Positions 8,186 through 17,082 of a DNA stretch of 64,000 nt are shown one piece after another (position 1 is the first letter of the stretch; each line of letters starts with the position of its first letter). Location: positions 658,501 through 722,500 of the forward strand of contig NC_010003.1 in NCBI RefSeq assembly GCF_000018605.1, in the 5' to 3' direction. A program made the position numbers and the translations under genes. Origin of the DNA: Petrotoga mobilis SJ95. GTDB lineage: Bacteria; Thermotogota; Thermotogae; Petrotogales; Petrotogaceae. Under the pieces are notes generated by a model that worked only from the letters and a program-made list of their open reading frames with translations, was not told the DNA's origin and did not search any database.

Positions 8186-10219
8186 GTATATGTAGAATTC
8201 ATCAATTATTTCGTCAATTGGAGTATATTTATTTGGGAAAAGAGGATTATCAACCCTCGCCACTGCTTTTACAGTAACTTTGATCGAATCTTCGTAAACA
8301 TCAAAAATAATGTAATGGAGCTTTCCAAGCACGTGCTTTACATGCCAAGGCAGTGGATCCGCTCCATGATTTGTATTTAGCTTAGCACCCCCTCCACCAC
8401 TGGTTATAAACATGATTCCATCCTTAAAATACCTTTCGTAAGCGTGTATATGTCCGTTTATCACAACATCAACACCGTACTTTTCGAAAATGGGCAACCA
8501 ATTCTTTGTGTTGAAATGACCTTCGGGAAGATTTTCTTCCATATTACCATACTCCGTGGCTGTCGTCCAAAAAGGATGATGGAAAGCCACGAAGATAAAT
8601 TTTTTATCATTATTGTTTTTAAGATCTTCTTCCAGCCACTTCATTTGTTTTTCATAAAGATCCGAAGATTCCAAAATATTAGAATCTAAGATAACAAAAT
8701 GAGAGTTTCCATAATCAAAAGAGTACCATCTCTTGGAATAATCTCCACCACCACTTGGAAGCTCGAATGCCCTATAATAAAGTAAACTGTTTCTTTCGTG
8801 ATTACCTAAAGCCATGTAATAGGGGATTTGAGAACTTAAAGGGTTTGCAGACTCAAAAAATTTACTCCAGCTCTTCTCTGATGTGCCTTCTTCCGTGTGA
8901 TCTCCAGGCTTTAGAATGAATGCTGTATTTAGATCCGAATCTCCTACAATTCTATTAACAACGTAAGCGTGTCTTTCGTCATAGATTTGAGTATCTCCAT
9001 AAACTATAAATCGAAAAGAATCAATATTTTCATCTAAAGGCTTGGTTTTAAAAGCCTTTTTTTCTGTCTTAACATCATTCAGAGTATAAGTATCTTCAAC
9101 ATTTATCACGTATTCATAGGAAGAATCAGGTTGCAAGCCAGAAAGTTCTATATAGTGATATTCCAAAGGAAACTCGTTTTGTATTTCTAACACCTTAGCT
9201 TCGCTACTTGAATCATAAACTTCTACAGTTGCCCTGGCAGGGACAGCCATCCTGAAATTGATAGTCACACCATCTTCCTCTTTGTTAGTGAGGAAAGGTT
9301 GGTAAAAAAAGTAATTTTCTCCAACTTCAACAAAAAGGTCTTCAGACTCTACAATAGAGACAGATTCACTCTTCAAATTTCCAAAATCTACTTTAACTTG
9401 GAAATTCCCATAATCTTCATCATTGGGAAGATAAAATTCTGCTTTTCCTTTTTCATCAACTAGTTGAACATCTTGAATCGTTCCCAATTCATCTTCTACA
9501 ACAACTCTCATGCCCTCAGCAGACTTTTCATTGTTCAATATTATATTTTTTTCGATAGTTGTATAACCTATACCGAATTTATCGTAATATCTTTTTTCTA
9601 TTTCGCTAACGCTCTCACCAACGGTTATAACTCTCGTAAATTCAAGAACATCCTCAGGTTCAAGGGTAAAAAATGAGATACTTGTGGTCATCTCGTCGTT
9701 TGCTATAACCCTCTGAAATGTTTGATCATCAACCGGGAAATAGCCAAAGCTTCCAAAATCTTGCTGAAGAACTAATACATAGTTATTTAAGATCTTTGAC
9801 TTTATAAAAAAAGGAAATGTGTCGGAGTAATCTATTATTTCATTCATTTGGACTCGTTTTTTTGTTTCCGTTTTGTTAGTTATCATAGTACTCAATAAGA
9901 GGTTTTGTTCTTGTAGGGTGTAAGTATTCAACACTTTGAAGTCGTTTTCATCATAAATGAAAAAAATCGAATCTTCCGAAGTTTCTACAATGCTGTTTTG
10001 GAGCTCTACACCTGAAATTAGAATTTTATGATTTGTGAAAAGACTTTTATTAACTTCATTACTTTTAAAAAGGGTTATATATCCATTTTCTTTAGAAATT
10101 CCTATTGTCAAATAGTTGTTGGATAATATATAATTATCCTGATAAGATGAAATTAGATCTGCTGAAAAAAAGAGTACAGACAAAATAGCAAAAAATGTTA
10201 CGATAAGATACTTTTTCAC
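8177..10219 (-). CDS. Secreted metallophosphoesterase with purple-acid-phosphatase-like domain
   Basis: Protein of 680 residues with an N-terminal signal peptide (KKYLIVTFFAILSVLFFSA). Residues ~30-300 form an unrecognised extracellular region. A fibronectin-III-like domain (~300-393) with VPARATVEVYDSSSE precedes a calcineurin-like phosphoesterase domain with all metal motifs: GDTQ (408-411), GDHTE (439-443), GNHE (472-475), FHHPFW and GHIHAYER. The layout FnIII plus metallophosphoesterase is that of purple acid phosphatases, so phosphate-ester hydrolysis outside the cytoplasm is likely; the substrate is unknown. It is transcribed alone, convergent with rnf. Confidence 0.85.
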   Translation of the reverse strand: MKKYLIVTFFAILSVLFFSADLISSYQDNYILSNNYLTIGISKENGYITLFKSNEVNKSLFTNHKILISGVELQNSIVETSEDSIFFIYDENDFKVLNTYTLQEQNLLLSTMITNKTETKKRVQMNEIIDYSDTFPFFIKSKILNNYVLVLQQDFGSFGYFPVDDQTFQRVIANDEMTTSISFFTLEPEDVLEFTRVITVGESVSEIEKRYYDKFGIGYTTIEKNIILNNEKSAEGMRVVVEDELGTIQDVQLVDEKGKAEFYLPNDEDYGNFQVKVDFGNLKSESVSIVESEDLFVEVGENYFFYQPFLTNKEEDGVTINFRMAVPARATVEVYDSSSEAKVLEIQNEFPLEYHYIELSGLQPDSSYEYVINVEDTYTLNDVKTEKKAFKTKPLDENIDSFRFIVYGDTQIYDERHAYVVNRIVGDSDLNTAFILKPGDHTEEGTSEKSWSKFFESANPLSSQIPYYMALGNHERNSLLYYRAFELPSGGGDYSKRWYSFDYGNSHFVILDSNILESSDLYEKQMKWLEEDLKNNNDKKFIFVAFHHPFWTTATEYGNMEENLPEGHFNTKNWLPIFEKYGVDVVINGHIHAYERYFKDGIMFITSGGGGAKLNTNHGADPLPWHVKHVLGKLHYIIFDVYEDSIKVTVKAVARVDNPLFPNKYTPIDEIIDEFYIYKK

Positions 10220-10287
10220 ATTAATGCCCCCTTTTCGTGTTTTTTCGCTCTTTCAATATTATATCATATAAGAAAAACCCTTTGGTG

Positions 10288-10296
10288 TGGTATAAT
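10288..10296 (+). promoter_or_regulatory. frr: Extended -10 promoter upstream of frr
   Basis: TGGTATAAT (10288-10296) fits an extended -10 (TGnTATAAT) 36 bases before frr. No good -35 is present. The same TGGTATAAT occurs before both Rpn copies. Confidence 0.5.
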
Positions 10297-10331
10297 ATTT
10301 GCTGAATTAAATTTTATGCGGAGGTGAAGTC

Positions 10332-10895
10332 ATGGCAAAGAGAAGTTCTTATGCGAAAGAAGCAGAAGAAAAAATGAAAAAAACTCTTGAACATTTTGAG
10401 GACGAATTAAAAAAAGTAAGAACCGGACGACCTACTACCGCTATTTTTGAGGATATAAAAGTCGATTATTATGGTATGCCTACTCCCATTAATCAGGTTG
10501 CAACCTTAAGTGTTGGAGAAGAAAGAACCGTTGTCATAACCCCATGGGATAAAAAGATGCTGGAACCCATAGAAAAAGCGATAAATTCTTCTAATTTTGG
10601 TTTTCACGCTATAAATGATGGTAACGTAGTGAGGGTATCTTTCCCAAATCCCACTATTGAAGAAAGAAGAAAACTGGTAAAAGCTATAAAAGAGATGCTA
10701 GAAGAAACAAAAGTGGCTTTAAGAAATATTAGAAGAGATGATATAAAAAAGGTTAAAGAAATAAAGAACGAGGGTTCAATAAGTGAAGACGAGGCAAAAA
10801 AATTCGAAGAAGAAATCCAAGAGATTTTAAAAGAAAATGAAGATGAAGCAGAAAAAATATTCCAAAGAAAAGAAAAAGAGATCATGGAGTCATAA
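10332..10895 (+). CDS. frr: Ribosome recycling factor
   Basis: RRF of 187 residues (typical length ~185) that works with EF-G to split post-termination ribosomes in the cytoplasm. Family landmarks are EKMKKTLEHFEDELKKVRTGRP, the VDYYGMPTPINQVATLSVGEERTV segment, and the charged C-terminal helix. ATG start after GGAGGTG at 10320. It begins an frr-uppS-cdsA cluster, an arrangement conserved in many bacteria, with only 2 bases to uppS. Confidence 0.96.
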   Translation: MAKRSSYAKEAEEKMKKTLEHFEDELKKVRTGRPTTAIFEDIKVDYYGMPTPINQVATLSVGEERTVVITPWDKKMLEPIEKAINSSNFGFHAINDGNVVRVSFPNPTIEERRKLVKAIKEMLEETKVALRNIRRDDIKKVKEIKNEGSISEDEAKKFEEEIQEILKENEDEAEKIFQRKEKEIMES

Positions 10896-10897
10896 AT

Positions 10898-11635
10898 GTG
10901 GAAAATATAAGTATGAAACTTTCAAAAGTACCTGCCCATGTTGGTATAATTATGGATGGAAACGGAAGATGGGCAACTAAAAGTGGCTATGACAGAAACT
11001 ATGGACATCAAAGGGGTGCTGAAACTGCCCTCAAAGTTATTGAGTGGTCTAAAGAATTTGGAATTAATTATCTTACCTTATACACCTTTTCAGAAGAAAA
11101 TTGGAAGAGACCACAAAATGAAATAGAATTTTTATTTGATTTACTCATAAGATACTTTGAAGATAACCTTAAACGTATCATAGAAAATGGGGTAAATGTT
11201 AGATTTTTGGGAAGGATCAATAAACTGCCAGAAAGTCTCATAAAGACTTGTAAAGAAATCGAGGACATAAGTAAAAATAACAAAGATTTCAATTTGATCT
11301 TCGCCTTGAATTACAGTGGAAGACAAGAGATTGTAGATGCAGTAAATAAAATCTTGAAAGAAAAGAAGACAACAATAACAAAAGAAGATATTGACAGCAA
11401 CCTTTATTTACCAGATGTTCCTTATCCTGATTTAATAATAAGAACAGCAGGTGAAGAAAGACTAAGTAACTTCTTACTTTGGCAATCTGCTTATTCTGAA
11501 CTGTATTTTACAGAAACTCTATGGCCTGATTTTTCCTATGATGATTACTTCAACGCCCTTTTAGATTATTCTAAAAGAGAGAGACGATTCGGGGGTATAA
11601 GCAGTAAGTCTAAAGATATGGAGGAAAACCTTTGA
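10898..11635 (+). CDS. uppS: Isoprenyl transferase (undecaprenyl pyrophosphate synthase)
   Basis: Cis-prenyltransferase of 245 residues making the C55 lipid carrier for peptidoglycan and other envelope polymers. Signature motifs are GIIMDGNGRWA with the catalytic Asp, YGHQRGAE, TLYTFSEENWKRP, and near the C-terminus RTAGEERLSNFLLWQSAYSEL. A GTG start two bases after frr is given; ATG at the sixth codon (MKLSKVP) is an alternative. The gene overlaps cdsA by 4 bases, so translation is coupled. Confidence 0.95.
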   Translation: MENISMKLSKVPAHVGIIMDGNGRWATKSGYDRNYGHQRGAETALKVIEWSKEFGINYLTLYTFSEENWKRPQNEIEFLFDLLIRYFEDNLKRIIENGVNVRFLGRINKLPESLIKTCKEIEDISKNNKDFNLIFALNYSGRQEIVDAVNKILKEKKTTITKEDIDSNLYLPDVPYPDLIIRTAGEERLSNFLLWQSAYSELYFTETLWPDFSYDDYFNALLDYSKRERRFGGISSKSKDMEENL

Positions 11636-12477
11636 ATAAAAAAGAACTCTGGACAAGAGTAATATCAGGGGTAATTATTGGACCTATAGTTGTTTTTTCT
11701 TATTTAACGTATCCCACTCTTTTAGGATTGGTTACAACTATAGTGATGTTAGCTTCCTTTGAATTGATTGAACTATTTACAAGTGATGTCAAAAATAGTT
11801 TCATCAAGCTTTTGCTTACTTTTATTGTAGGAACATCCAGTCTTATATATGGATTCTCCTTGGAGGCTGAATATAGAGGAATTTTACCTTTTGAAAGTGA
11901 AGGAATATTTTTCTTAGCTTTCGTAGCGTCTGTATTTTCGATCATGCTCTTAGTTAAAGAAATAACGCACACAAAAAGGTTCATAGAATCTTCTGCATTA
12001 AGTATTATCTACGTATCTTTTTTCCTTTCAAACTTTTATTTGATTCATTTGAACTACGGACCAGGGATGGCGATTTTAGCATTAACTGCAGTATGGGCTT
12101 ATGACGCCGGTGCATATTTTTTTGGATTGAGTTTCGGTAAACATAAACTTTCTCCACATTTTTCACCAAAAAAAAGTTGGGAGGGATTATTAGGTGGCAT
12201 CTTTTTCACTTTTGCTTATATATTTATATTTGATTCCATTGGGGTTTTTTTTGGAAGCATTCAAAAAATAACTCTCTTGCAAACCCTTATCTTTGCATTG
12301 ATGGTGGGCTTTTTTGATACCATTGGAGATTTAACAGAATCAATTATTAAAAGATATTATAATGTAAAAGATTCTGGAGAAATTTTACCAGGTCATGGGG
12401 GAATGCTCGACAGAATTGATGGTTTGTTGATCGTAACCCCAATGTGGTATTTTTTGTTGAGAATACTGTGGATATAG
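11632..12477 (+). CDS. cdsA: Phosphatidate cytidylyltransferase
   Basis: Integral membrane enzyme of 281 residues that converts phosphatidic acid and CTP to CDP-diacylglycerol for phospholipid synthesis. It has about eight hydrophobic helices and the C-terminal CDP-DAG synthase signature (KRYYNVKDSGEILPGHGGMLDRIDG). TTG start overlapping the uppS stop, preceded by GGAGG. It is cotranscribed with frr and uppS. No dxr, which often follows, is present; a pilin gene follows instead. Confidence 0.94.
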   Translation: MNKKELWTRVISGVIIGPIVVFSYLTYPTLLGLVTTIVMLASFELIELFTSDVKNSFIKLLLTFIVGTSSLIYGFSLEAEYRGILPFESEGIFFLAFVASVFSIMLLVKEITHTKRFIESSALSIIYVSFFLSNFYLIHLNYGPGMAILALTAVWAYDAGAYFFGLSFGKHKLSPHFSPKKSWEGLLGGIFFTFAYIFIFDSIGVFFGSIQKITLLQTLIFALMVGFFDTIGDLTESIIKRYYNVKDSGEILPGHGGMLDRIDGLLIVTPMWYFLLRILWI

Positions 12478-12486
12478 GGGGCGAAA

Positions 12487-12882
12487 ATGAAAAAGACAAA
12501 ATTTAACGAAGGTTTCACAGTGGTTGAGGTTCTAATAGTATTGGGGATCATTTCGATTCTCGCTAGCATCGCCATCCCATCGATTACAGGACTTATCAAT
12601 CAAGCTAAAGCAACTAAAATAGTAACTGAAATGCAAAATGTTCAAGTCGCTGTAATGAACTATGGTATTTATAATTCAACCTTAAGTGGGTTGACGTTTG
12701 ATGCTCTCTTGTCAGATGGCTATTTAACATCTCAACCAGAAAATATAGACATAGATTCCTCTACCCCATTAGAAATCAGAATCGTATATGACGGTGACTC
12801 ACCTACCGCAACAGAGCTAAAAAAGATTAACAACAACATACTTATCGATAATGATACTGCCTATTTAGTAGTTAAATATTAA
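12487..12882 (+). CDS. Type IV pilin-like protein (class III prepilin leader)
   Basis: Short prepilin of 131 residues. The leader MKKTKFNEG is followed by FTVVEVLIVLGIISILASIAIPSI, which matches the prepilin peptidase site (cleavage after Gly9, N-methyl Phe, Glu at +5) and the hydrophobic N-terminal helix. The remaining ~100 residues form a small extracellular domain without recognisable family. It lies 9 bases after cdsA and is probably in the same transcript; other pilus-like genes lie 5 kb further on (17083-20084). Major or minor pilin cannot be decided. Confidence 0.8.
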   Translation: MKKTKFNEGFTVVEVLIVLGIISILASIAIPSITGLINQAKATKIVTEMQNVQVAVMNYGIYNSTLSGLTFDALLSDGYLTSQPENIDIDSSTPLEIRIVYDGDSPTATELKKINNNILIDNDTAYLVVKY

Positions 12883-12889
12883 AAGAATA

Positions 12890-12985
12890 GAAAGCAGACA
12901 CTTTAGTGAGGGTGGGAAACAGGGCAAAGGGTTACTGACAGAAGTTTTAGAGTTTTCAAAGAAAGAATAATTTGAAAAAAATTAG
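12890..12985 (+). other. GC-rich non-coding segment upstream of alaS
   Basis: A GC-rich patch (GTGAGGGTGGGAAACAGGG) in AT-rich surroundings, then AGTTTTAGAG. It shares AACAGGGCAA with the segment at 21339 and the AGTTTTAGAG word with segments at 37711 and 41597. Function unknown. Confidence 0.3.
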
Positions 12986-12997
12986 GAGGATTTCTAT

Positions 12998-15628
12998 ATG
13001 AAATATTTTACCTCTGAAGAAATCAGAGAAAATTTTTTGTATTTTTTCGAGAAAAAAGGGCATAAAAAGTTACCTAGTTCCTCATTAATTCCCAACGATC
13101 CTCAATTGTTGTTTACGGTGGCTGGAATGGTCCCTTTTAAACCAATATTTTGGGGAAAAGTTGAACCCACTTATACGAGAATCACTACATGTCAAAAATG
13201 TTTAAGAACGAACGATATAGAAAATGTTGGAAGGACCCCCAGGCATCATACTTTTTTTGAGATGTTGGGGAATTTTTCTTTTGGGGATTATTTCAAAAAA
13301 GAGGCTATAAAATGGGCTTGGGAATTTTTAACAGAAGAATTAGGACTTCCAGCAGAAAAATTATGGGCTTCCGTGTATGAAACCGATGACGAGGCTTTTA
13401 ATATCTGGAAAGATGATATCAAAATACCTGAAAATAAAATACTAAGATTCGGTAAAGAAGAAAACTGGTGGGGACCTGCAGGTCAAACCGGTCCATGTGG
13501 CCCATGCTCAGAAATATACTTTGATACAGGGTACACCGAAAACTGTCCAGACCAAGAAAATTGCACTCCTGCATGCGATTGTGGTCGTTTTGTCGAGATT
13601 TGGAACATAGTTTTCACTGAATATTATTCCGACGAAAACGGAAACCTATCCCCTTTACCAAGAAAAAACATTGATACCGGGGCGGGTTTTGAAAGAATCT
13701 GCGCAGTTACTCAAGGTAAATATGATAATTTTGACTCCGATCTATTCAAAGAAATAATAGAAGAAATACAACGAATCTTTGGTGTAAAATTCAGAGTAAA
13801 TAAAAGTAAAGATGTATCAATAAAAGTAATAGCAGATCACTCAAGGGCGATTGCCTTTCTAATATCTGAAGGGATTATACCATCAAATGAAGGAAGAGGC
13901 TATGTTTTAAGGAGATTAATAAGAAGGGCTGTAAGACATGGAGCTTTGTTGGAAGCAAAAGGCCCATTTTTAAGCAGTATCCTTGAAACAGTGATTAAAA
14001 AAATGGGAAAAATCTATCCTGAACTTATCGAAAAAGAAGCTTTAATCAAAGATATTTCCTTTATGGAAGAAGAAAAGTTTTTTGAAACTATGGAAAAAGG
14101 AATGGAAAGGTTAAACAATATAATTCAAAACTTAAACAACGAAACTACATTACCGGGGAAAATAGCCTTCGAACTTTACGATACATACGGATTTCCTTTG
14201 GACCTCACAAAAGAGATATTATCCGAAAAAGGGATAGAAGTTGATGAAAAAGAATTCACAGAACTGATGAACAAGCAAAGAGAGATGGCAAGATCAGCTT
14301 CGGGTAAAGTAGAATATGATACAGAAAAACAAATTTACAAAGAAATCGATAAATTTTTGACTCCAACTGAATTTATTGGTTATGATAAACTAAGTTCGAC
14401 AGAAGAAGTTCAGCTTATAATAAAAGGTAATAGTATTGTCCCACAAGCTCAAGAAGGTGACGAAATCGAACTCTTCTTCCCTAAAACGCCCTTTTATGCC
14501 GAAAGAGGAGGACAAGTCTCAGATAAGGGTGTTATCTACAATGAAACATTCGAAGCTGAAGTTATACATGTCAAACCTATAAGAAATGAGATAATATCTC
14601 ACCTCGTAAAAATAAAAAAAGGTAGTATAAAAAACGGAGAAAGAGTATTTCTAAAAGTTGATGAAAAAAAGCGAAAAGCTACAGAGAAAAACCATACAGC
14701 GACACATCTTTTGCATTCTGCATTAAGAAAAGTAATTGGAGAGCATATAAGGCAGGCTGGTTCATATGTAGCCCCAGAAAGATTAAGATTTGATTTCACA
14801 CATTATGAACCTTTGACCCAAGATCAAATAAAGCAAATCGAATACCTTATAAACGAACAAATACAAAAAGCTATCCCTGTTAACATATACCTAAAAAGCT
14901 TAGAAGAAGCAAAAAGTATGGATGTTATAGCCTTATTTGAAGAAAAATACGGAGAAGTGGTAAGAATTGTGGAAATAGACGACTTCTCAAGAGAGCTCTG
15001 TGGAGGCACGCATGTTTCCAACACAGGAGAAATAGGTCTCTTCAAAATTTTGGAAGAATCCTCTATTTCATCAGGAGTTAGAAGAATAGAAGCTATTACA
15101 GGTTTTGAAAGTCTTAATTATGCTACAGAATTGGAAAGTATTATGACTAATTTATCTAAAATGTTGGATTCATCAAGGGACCAGATACCTGATAAAATCG
15201 AAGGTATTCTAAAAACTATCAAAAATCAGGAAAAAGAAATTAAACAACTTCAATTTCAGTTGGCCACAAAAAATATAGAAAGATTAGCTGAAACTCCACA
15301 AATCATAGAAGGCGAAAAGGTGGTAGTAGCTCAGTTAGAAAACTTAGAAAAAGACGTTCATGCTAACACGGCCGATATCCTACTTCAAAAGTTAGGTAGA
15401 GGCGTTGTGATCCTTTTCAACAAGAGTAACAATGAGCAAGTAAGTTTGGTAGTAAAAGTATCAAAAGACACTTCTAAAAAGTTCCACGCCGGAAACATTG
15501 CAAGAAAAATAGCCTCCTATTTAGGTGGCGGTGGAGGCGGTGGACCAACTTTTGCACAAGCCGGCGGAAAATATGCTAATAAGGTGAAAGAAGTGATAGA
15601 ACACATAAATGATTTTATGGAGGTTTAA
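12998..15628 (+). CDS. alaS: Alanyl-tRNA synthetase
   Basis: Full-length AlaRS of 876 residues that charges tRNA-Ala. The N-terminal class II catalytic core opens with SEEIRENFLYFFEKKGHKKLPSSSLIP. The editing domain carries HTATHLLHSAL (~H566) and CGGTH (~C668), the zinc ligands of the deacylase site. The C-Ala domain ends in a glycine-rich GGGGGGGPTFAQAGG followed by a short tail. ATG start after AGGAGG at 12985. The downstream patatin gene begins 2 bases after the stop. Confidence 0.97.
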   Translation: MKYFTSEEIRENFLYFFEKKGHKKLPSSSLIPNDPQLLFTVAGMVPFKPIFWGKVEPTYTRITTCQKCLRTNDIENVGRTPRHHTFFEMLGNFSFGDYFKKEAIKWAWEFLTEELGLPAEKLWASVYETDDEAFNIWKDDIKIPENKILRFGKEENWWGPAGQTGPCGPCSEIYFDTGYTENCPDQENCTPACDCGRFVEIWNIVFTEYYSDENGNLSPLPRKNIDTGAGFERICAVTQGKYDNFDSDLFKEIIEEIQRIFGVKFRVNKSKDVSIKVIADHSRAIAFLISEGIIPSNEGRGYVLRRLIRRAVRHGALLEAKGPFLSSILETVIKKMGKIYPELIEKEALIKDISFMEEEKFFETMEKGMERLNNIIQNLNNETTLPGKIAFELYDTYGFPLDLTKEILSEKGIEVDEKEFTELMNKQREMARSASGKVEYDTEKQIYKEIDKFLTPTEFIGYDKLSSTEEVQLIIKGNSIVPQAQEGDEIELFFPKTPFYAERGGQVSDKGVIYNETFEAEVIHVKPIRNEIISHLVKIKKGSIKNGERVFLKVDEKKRKATEKNHTATHLLHSALRKVIGEHIRQAGSYVAPERLRFDFTHYEPLTQDQIKQIEYLINEQIQKAIPVNIYLKSLEEAKSMDVIALFEEKYGEVVRIVEIDDFSRELCGGTHVSNTGEIGLFKILEESSISSGVRRIEAITGFESLNYATELESIMTNLSKMLDSSRDQIPDKIEGILKTIKNQEKEIKQLQFQLATKNIERLAETPQIIEGEKVVVAQLENLEKDVHANTADILLQKLGRGVVILFNKSNNEQVSLVVKVSKDTSKKFHAGNIARKIASYLGGGGGGGPTFAQAGGKYANKVKEVIEHINDFMEV

Positions 15629-15630
15629 TA

Positions 15631-16434
15631 TTGCTTGGGGTTGCTTTATCTGGAGGTGGGGCCAAAGGCGCTGCCCACGTTGGAGCACTTTTAGAACTTG
15701 AAAAAATGGGAATTAAATTTGATATCGTTGTTGGCACAAGTATTGGCGCACTCGTAGGTGCTGGGTATGCCATTTTAGGTAATTCCAACTTATTGTATGA
15801 ATACGCTTTAAGGTTACAAAAAGCTCCTTTTATAAAAAAAGCACCCTCATCTCGTAAAATACCATCTATTTTGACGTGTATAGGTGCAAACTTGCTACCA
15901 TCGGCTTTACCTTCTTTTCTTTATTTTTATATATTAAAAAGGATATTTAAAGACGTCACCTTTGAAGATTTGAAAATTAAATTCTATTGTACAGCGGTAA
16001 AAATGGATAGTGGAGATTTGGTAATTTTTCGTGAAGGACCTTTATTCCCAGCTTTAAAGGCTAGCATGGCGATGCCTGGTGCATTCAGGCCCTTTAAAAT
16101 AAACGGTAGCAAATACATAGATGGTGGAACTTTGGAAAAGCTACCTATTTTAACGGCTAAAAAAGTTGGAGCTGATAAAATTATCGCCCTAAAACTTTTA
16201 TCAAAAAAGATAAAATATGAGGAAATAAAAAATGCCTCCCAAGCTTTTGATAGGATGGATACAATAAGAGAAAATATATATGATAATTTAACAGAAAAAT
16301 TTGCTAACGTACTTATCGAATTGCCCACAGAAGACTTTAATACTTTAGATTTCACACAAACAGAAGCTTTAATAGATACTGGGAGAAGGGCTGTTTTAGA
16401 AAGAAAAGAAGAAATCTTGGAGAAAATATCATGA
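15631..16434 (+). CDS. Patatin-like phospholipase
   Basis: Patatin-family serine lipase/acyl hydrolase of 267 residues. Visible are the oxyanion loop SGGGAKGAAHVGAL, nucleophile motif GTSIG with Ser37, and the catalytic-dyad Asp164 in DGG. MPGAFRPF lies before the dyad. TTG start overlapping GGAGG at the end of alaS. No signal peptide is seen, so it is probably cytoplasmic or membrane-peripheral, acting on lipids. The next gene overlaps its stop by 4 bases and looks like a degenerate paralogue. Confidence 0.88.
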   Translation: MLGVALSGGGAKGAAHVGALLELEKMGIKFDIVVGTSIGALVGAGYAILGNSNLLYEYALRLQKAPFIKKAPSSRKIPSILTCIGANLLPSALPSFLYFYILKRIFKDVTFEDLKIKFYCTAVKMDSGDLVIFREGPLFPALKASMAMPGAFRPFKINGSKYIDGGTLEKLPILTAKKVGADKIIALKLLSKKIKYEEIKNASQAFDRMDTIRENIYDNLTEKFANVLIELPTEDFNTLDFTQTEALIDTGRRAVLERKEEILEKIS

Positions 16435-17069
16435 TTTTAGTAAGTGGAGGATTTGGATGGCAAGGAATTAAAGCAGCTGAAAACTTAAAAGATTTGGATC
16501 TATCCAGTTATGATAAAATCATCACCAACGGCATCACAGGATTTTGTATCGCCTGTTTCCAACTCAAAAAAGAAAAGATTCTTCATCAAAGTATAAAAAG
16601 CTTAAAACCCTACTTGAACACAATAGACAAAGATTACATCTTTTTTGGAAACATAAAAAATTGTCTCAAACTTTCTTCAAATTTAGGCAAGTATGAATAT
16701 CAATTAGAAGAAGATGATGAATTAAACATTCCCTTAGAAATCGAACTGATAAATTTAAAGACTGAAGAAATAACAGCTAAAAAGATCACCACCATTCAAG
16801 AAAGTTTTTTCTATTCTACCCTCTTACCTGGTATCAGACCACCATTTCAAGGATGGTACAATACCGCTTCATTTTCAAGAACACCTTGCTACTCATTATT
16901 AAAATACGAAGGTGAAGAAATAGAAATCTATGATTCACCATATAATTATCACAAATCTTCAACCATACAAAGATTATACAAATCCATTCAGGTTATGAGA
17001 AGCAGACACTTTTACGAATTGGTCATGGATGAAATAAAAACAAAAAATAAGGTACATTTCAAAGGATAA
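16431..17069 (+). CDS. Patatin-related protein lacking the catalytic residues
   Basis: Protein of 212 residues that I do not recognise directly. It lines up with the preceding patatin. VSGGFGWQGIKAAENL parallels LSGGGAKGAAHVGALLEL. ITNGITGFCIACF (31-43) parallels the nucleophile segment GTSIGALVGAGYA but has no Ser at the nucleophile. LLPGIRPPFQGWYN parallels MAMPGAFRPFKING, with no DGG after it. The order and spacing agree, so it is probably a divergent, catalytically dead tandem duplicate that overlaps its neighbour by 4 bases. A regulatory or partner role is possible. Family call is inferred from motif order only. Confidence 0.5.
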   Translation: MILVSGGFGWQGIKAAENLKDLDLSSYDKIITNGITGFCIACFQLKKEKILHQSIKSLKPYLNTIDKDYIFFGNIKNCLKLSSNLGKYEYQLEEDDELNIPLEIELINLKTEEITAKKITTIQESFFYSTLLPGIRPPFQGWYNTASFSRTPCYSLLKYEGEEIEIYDSPYNYHKSSTIQRLYKSIQVMRSRHFYELVMDEIKTKNKVHFKG

Positions 17070-17082
17070 AAGAAGGGAAAAG

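Noticed and set aside
12915-12940. T-box-like word (AGGGTGG) upstream of alaS
   Set aside because: Only seven bases match the T-box core, no antiterminator/terminator pair or specifier stem fits in ~115 bases, and the same GC-rich words occur elsewhere away from synthetase genes.
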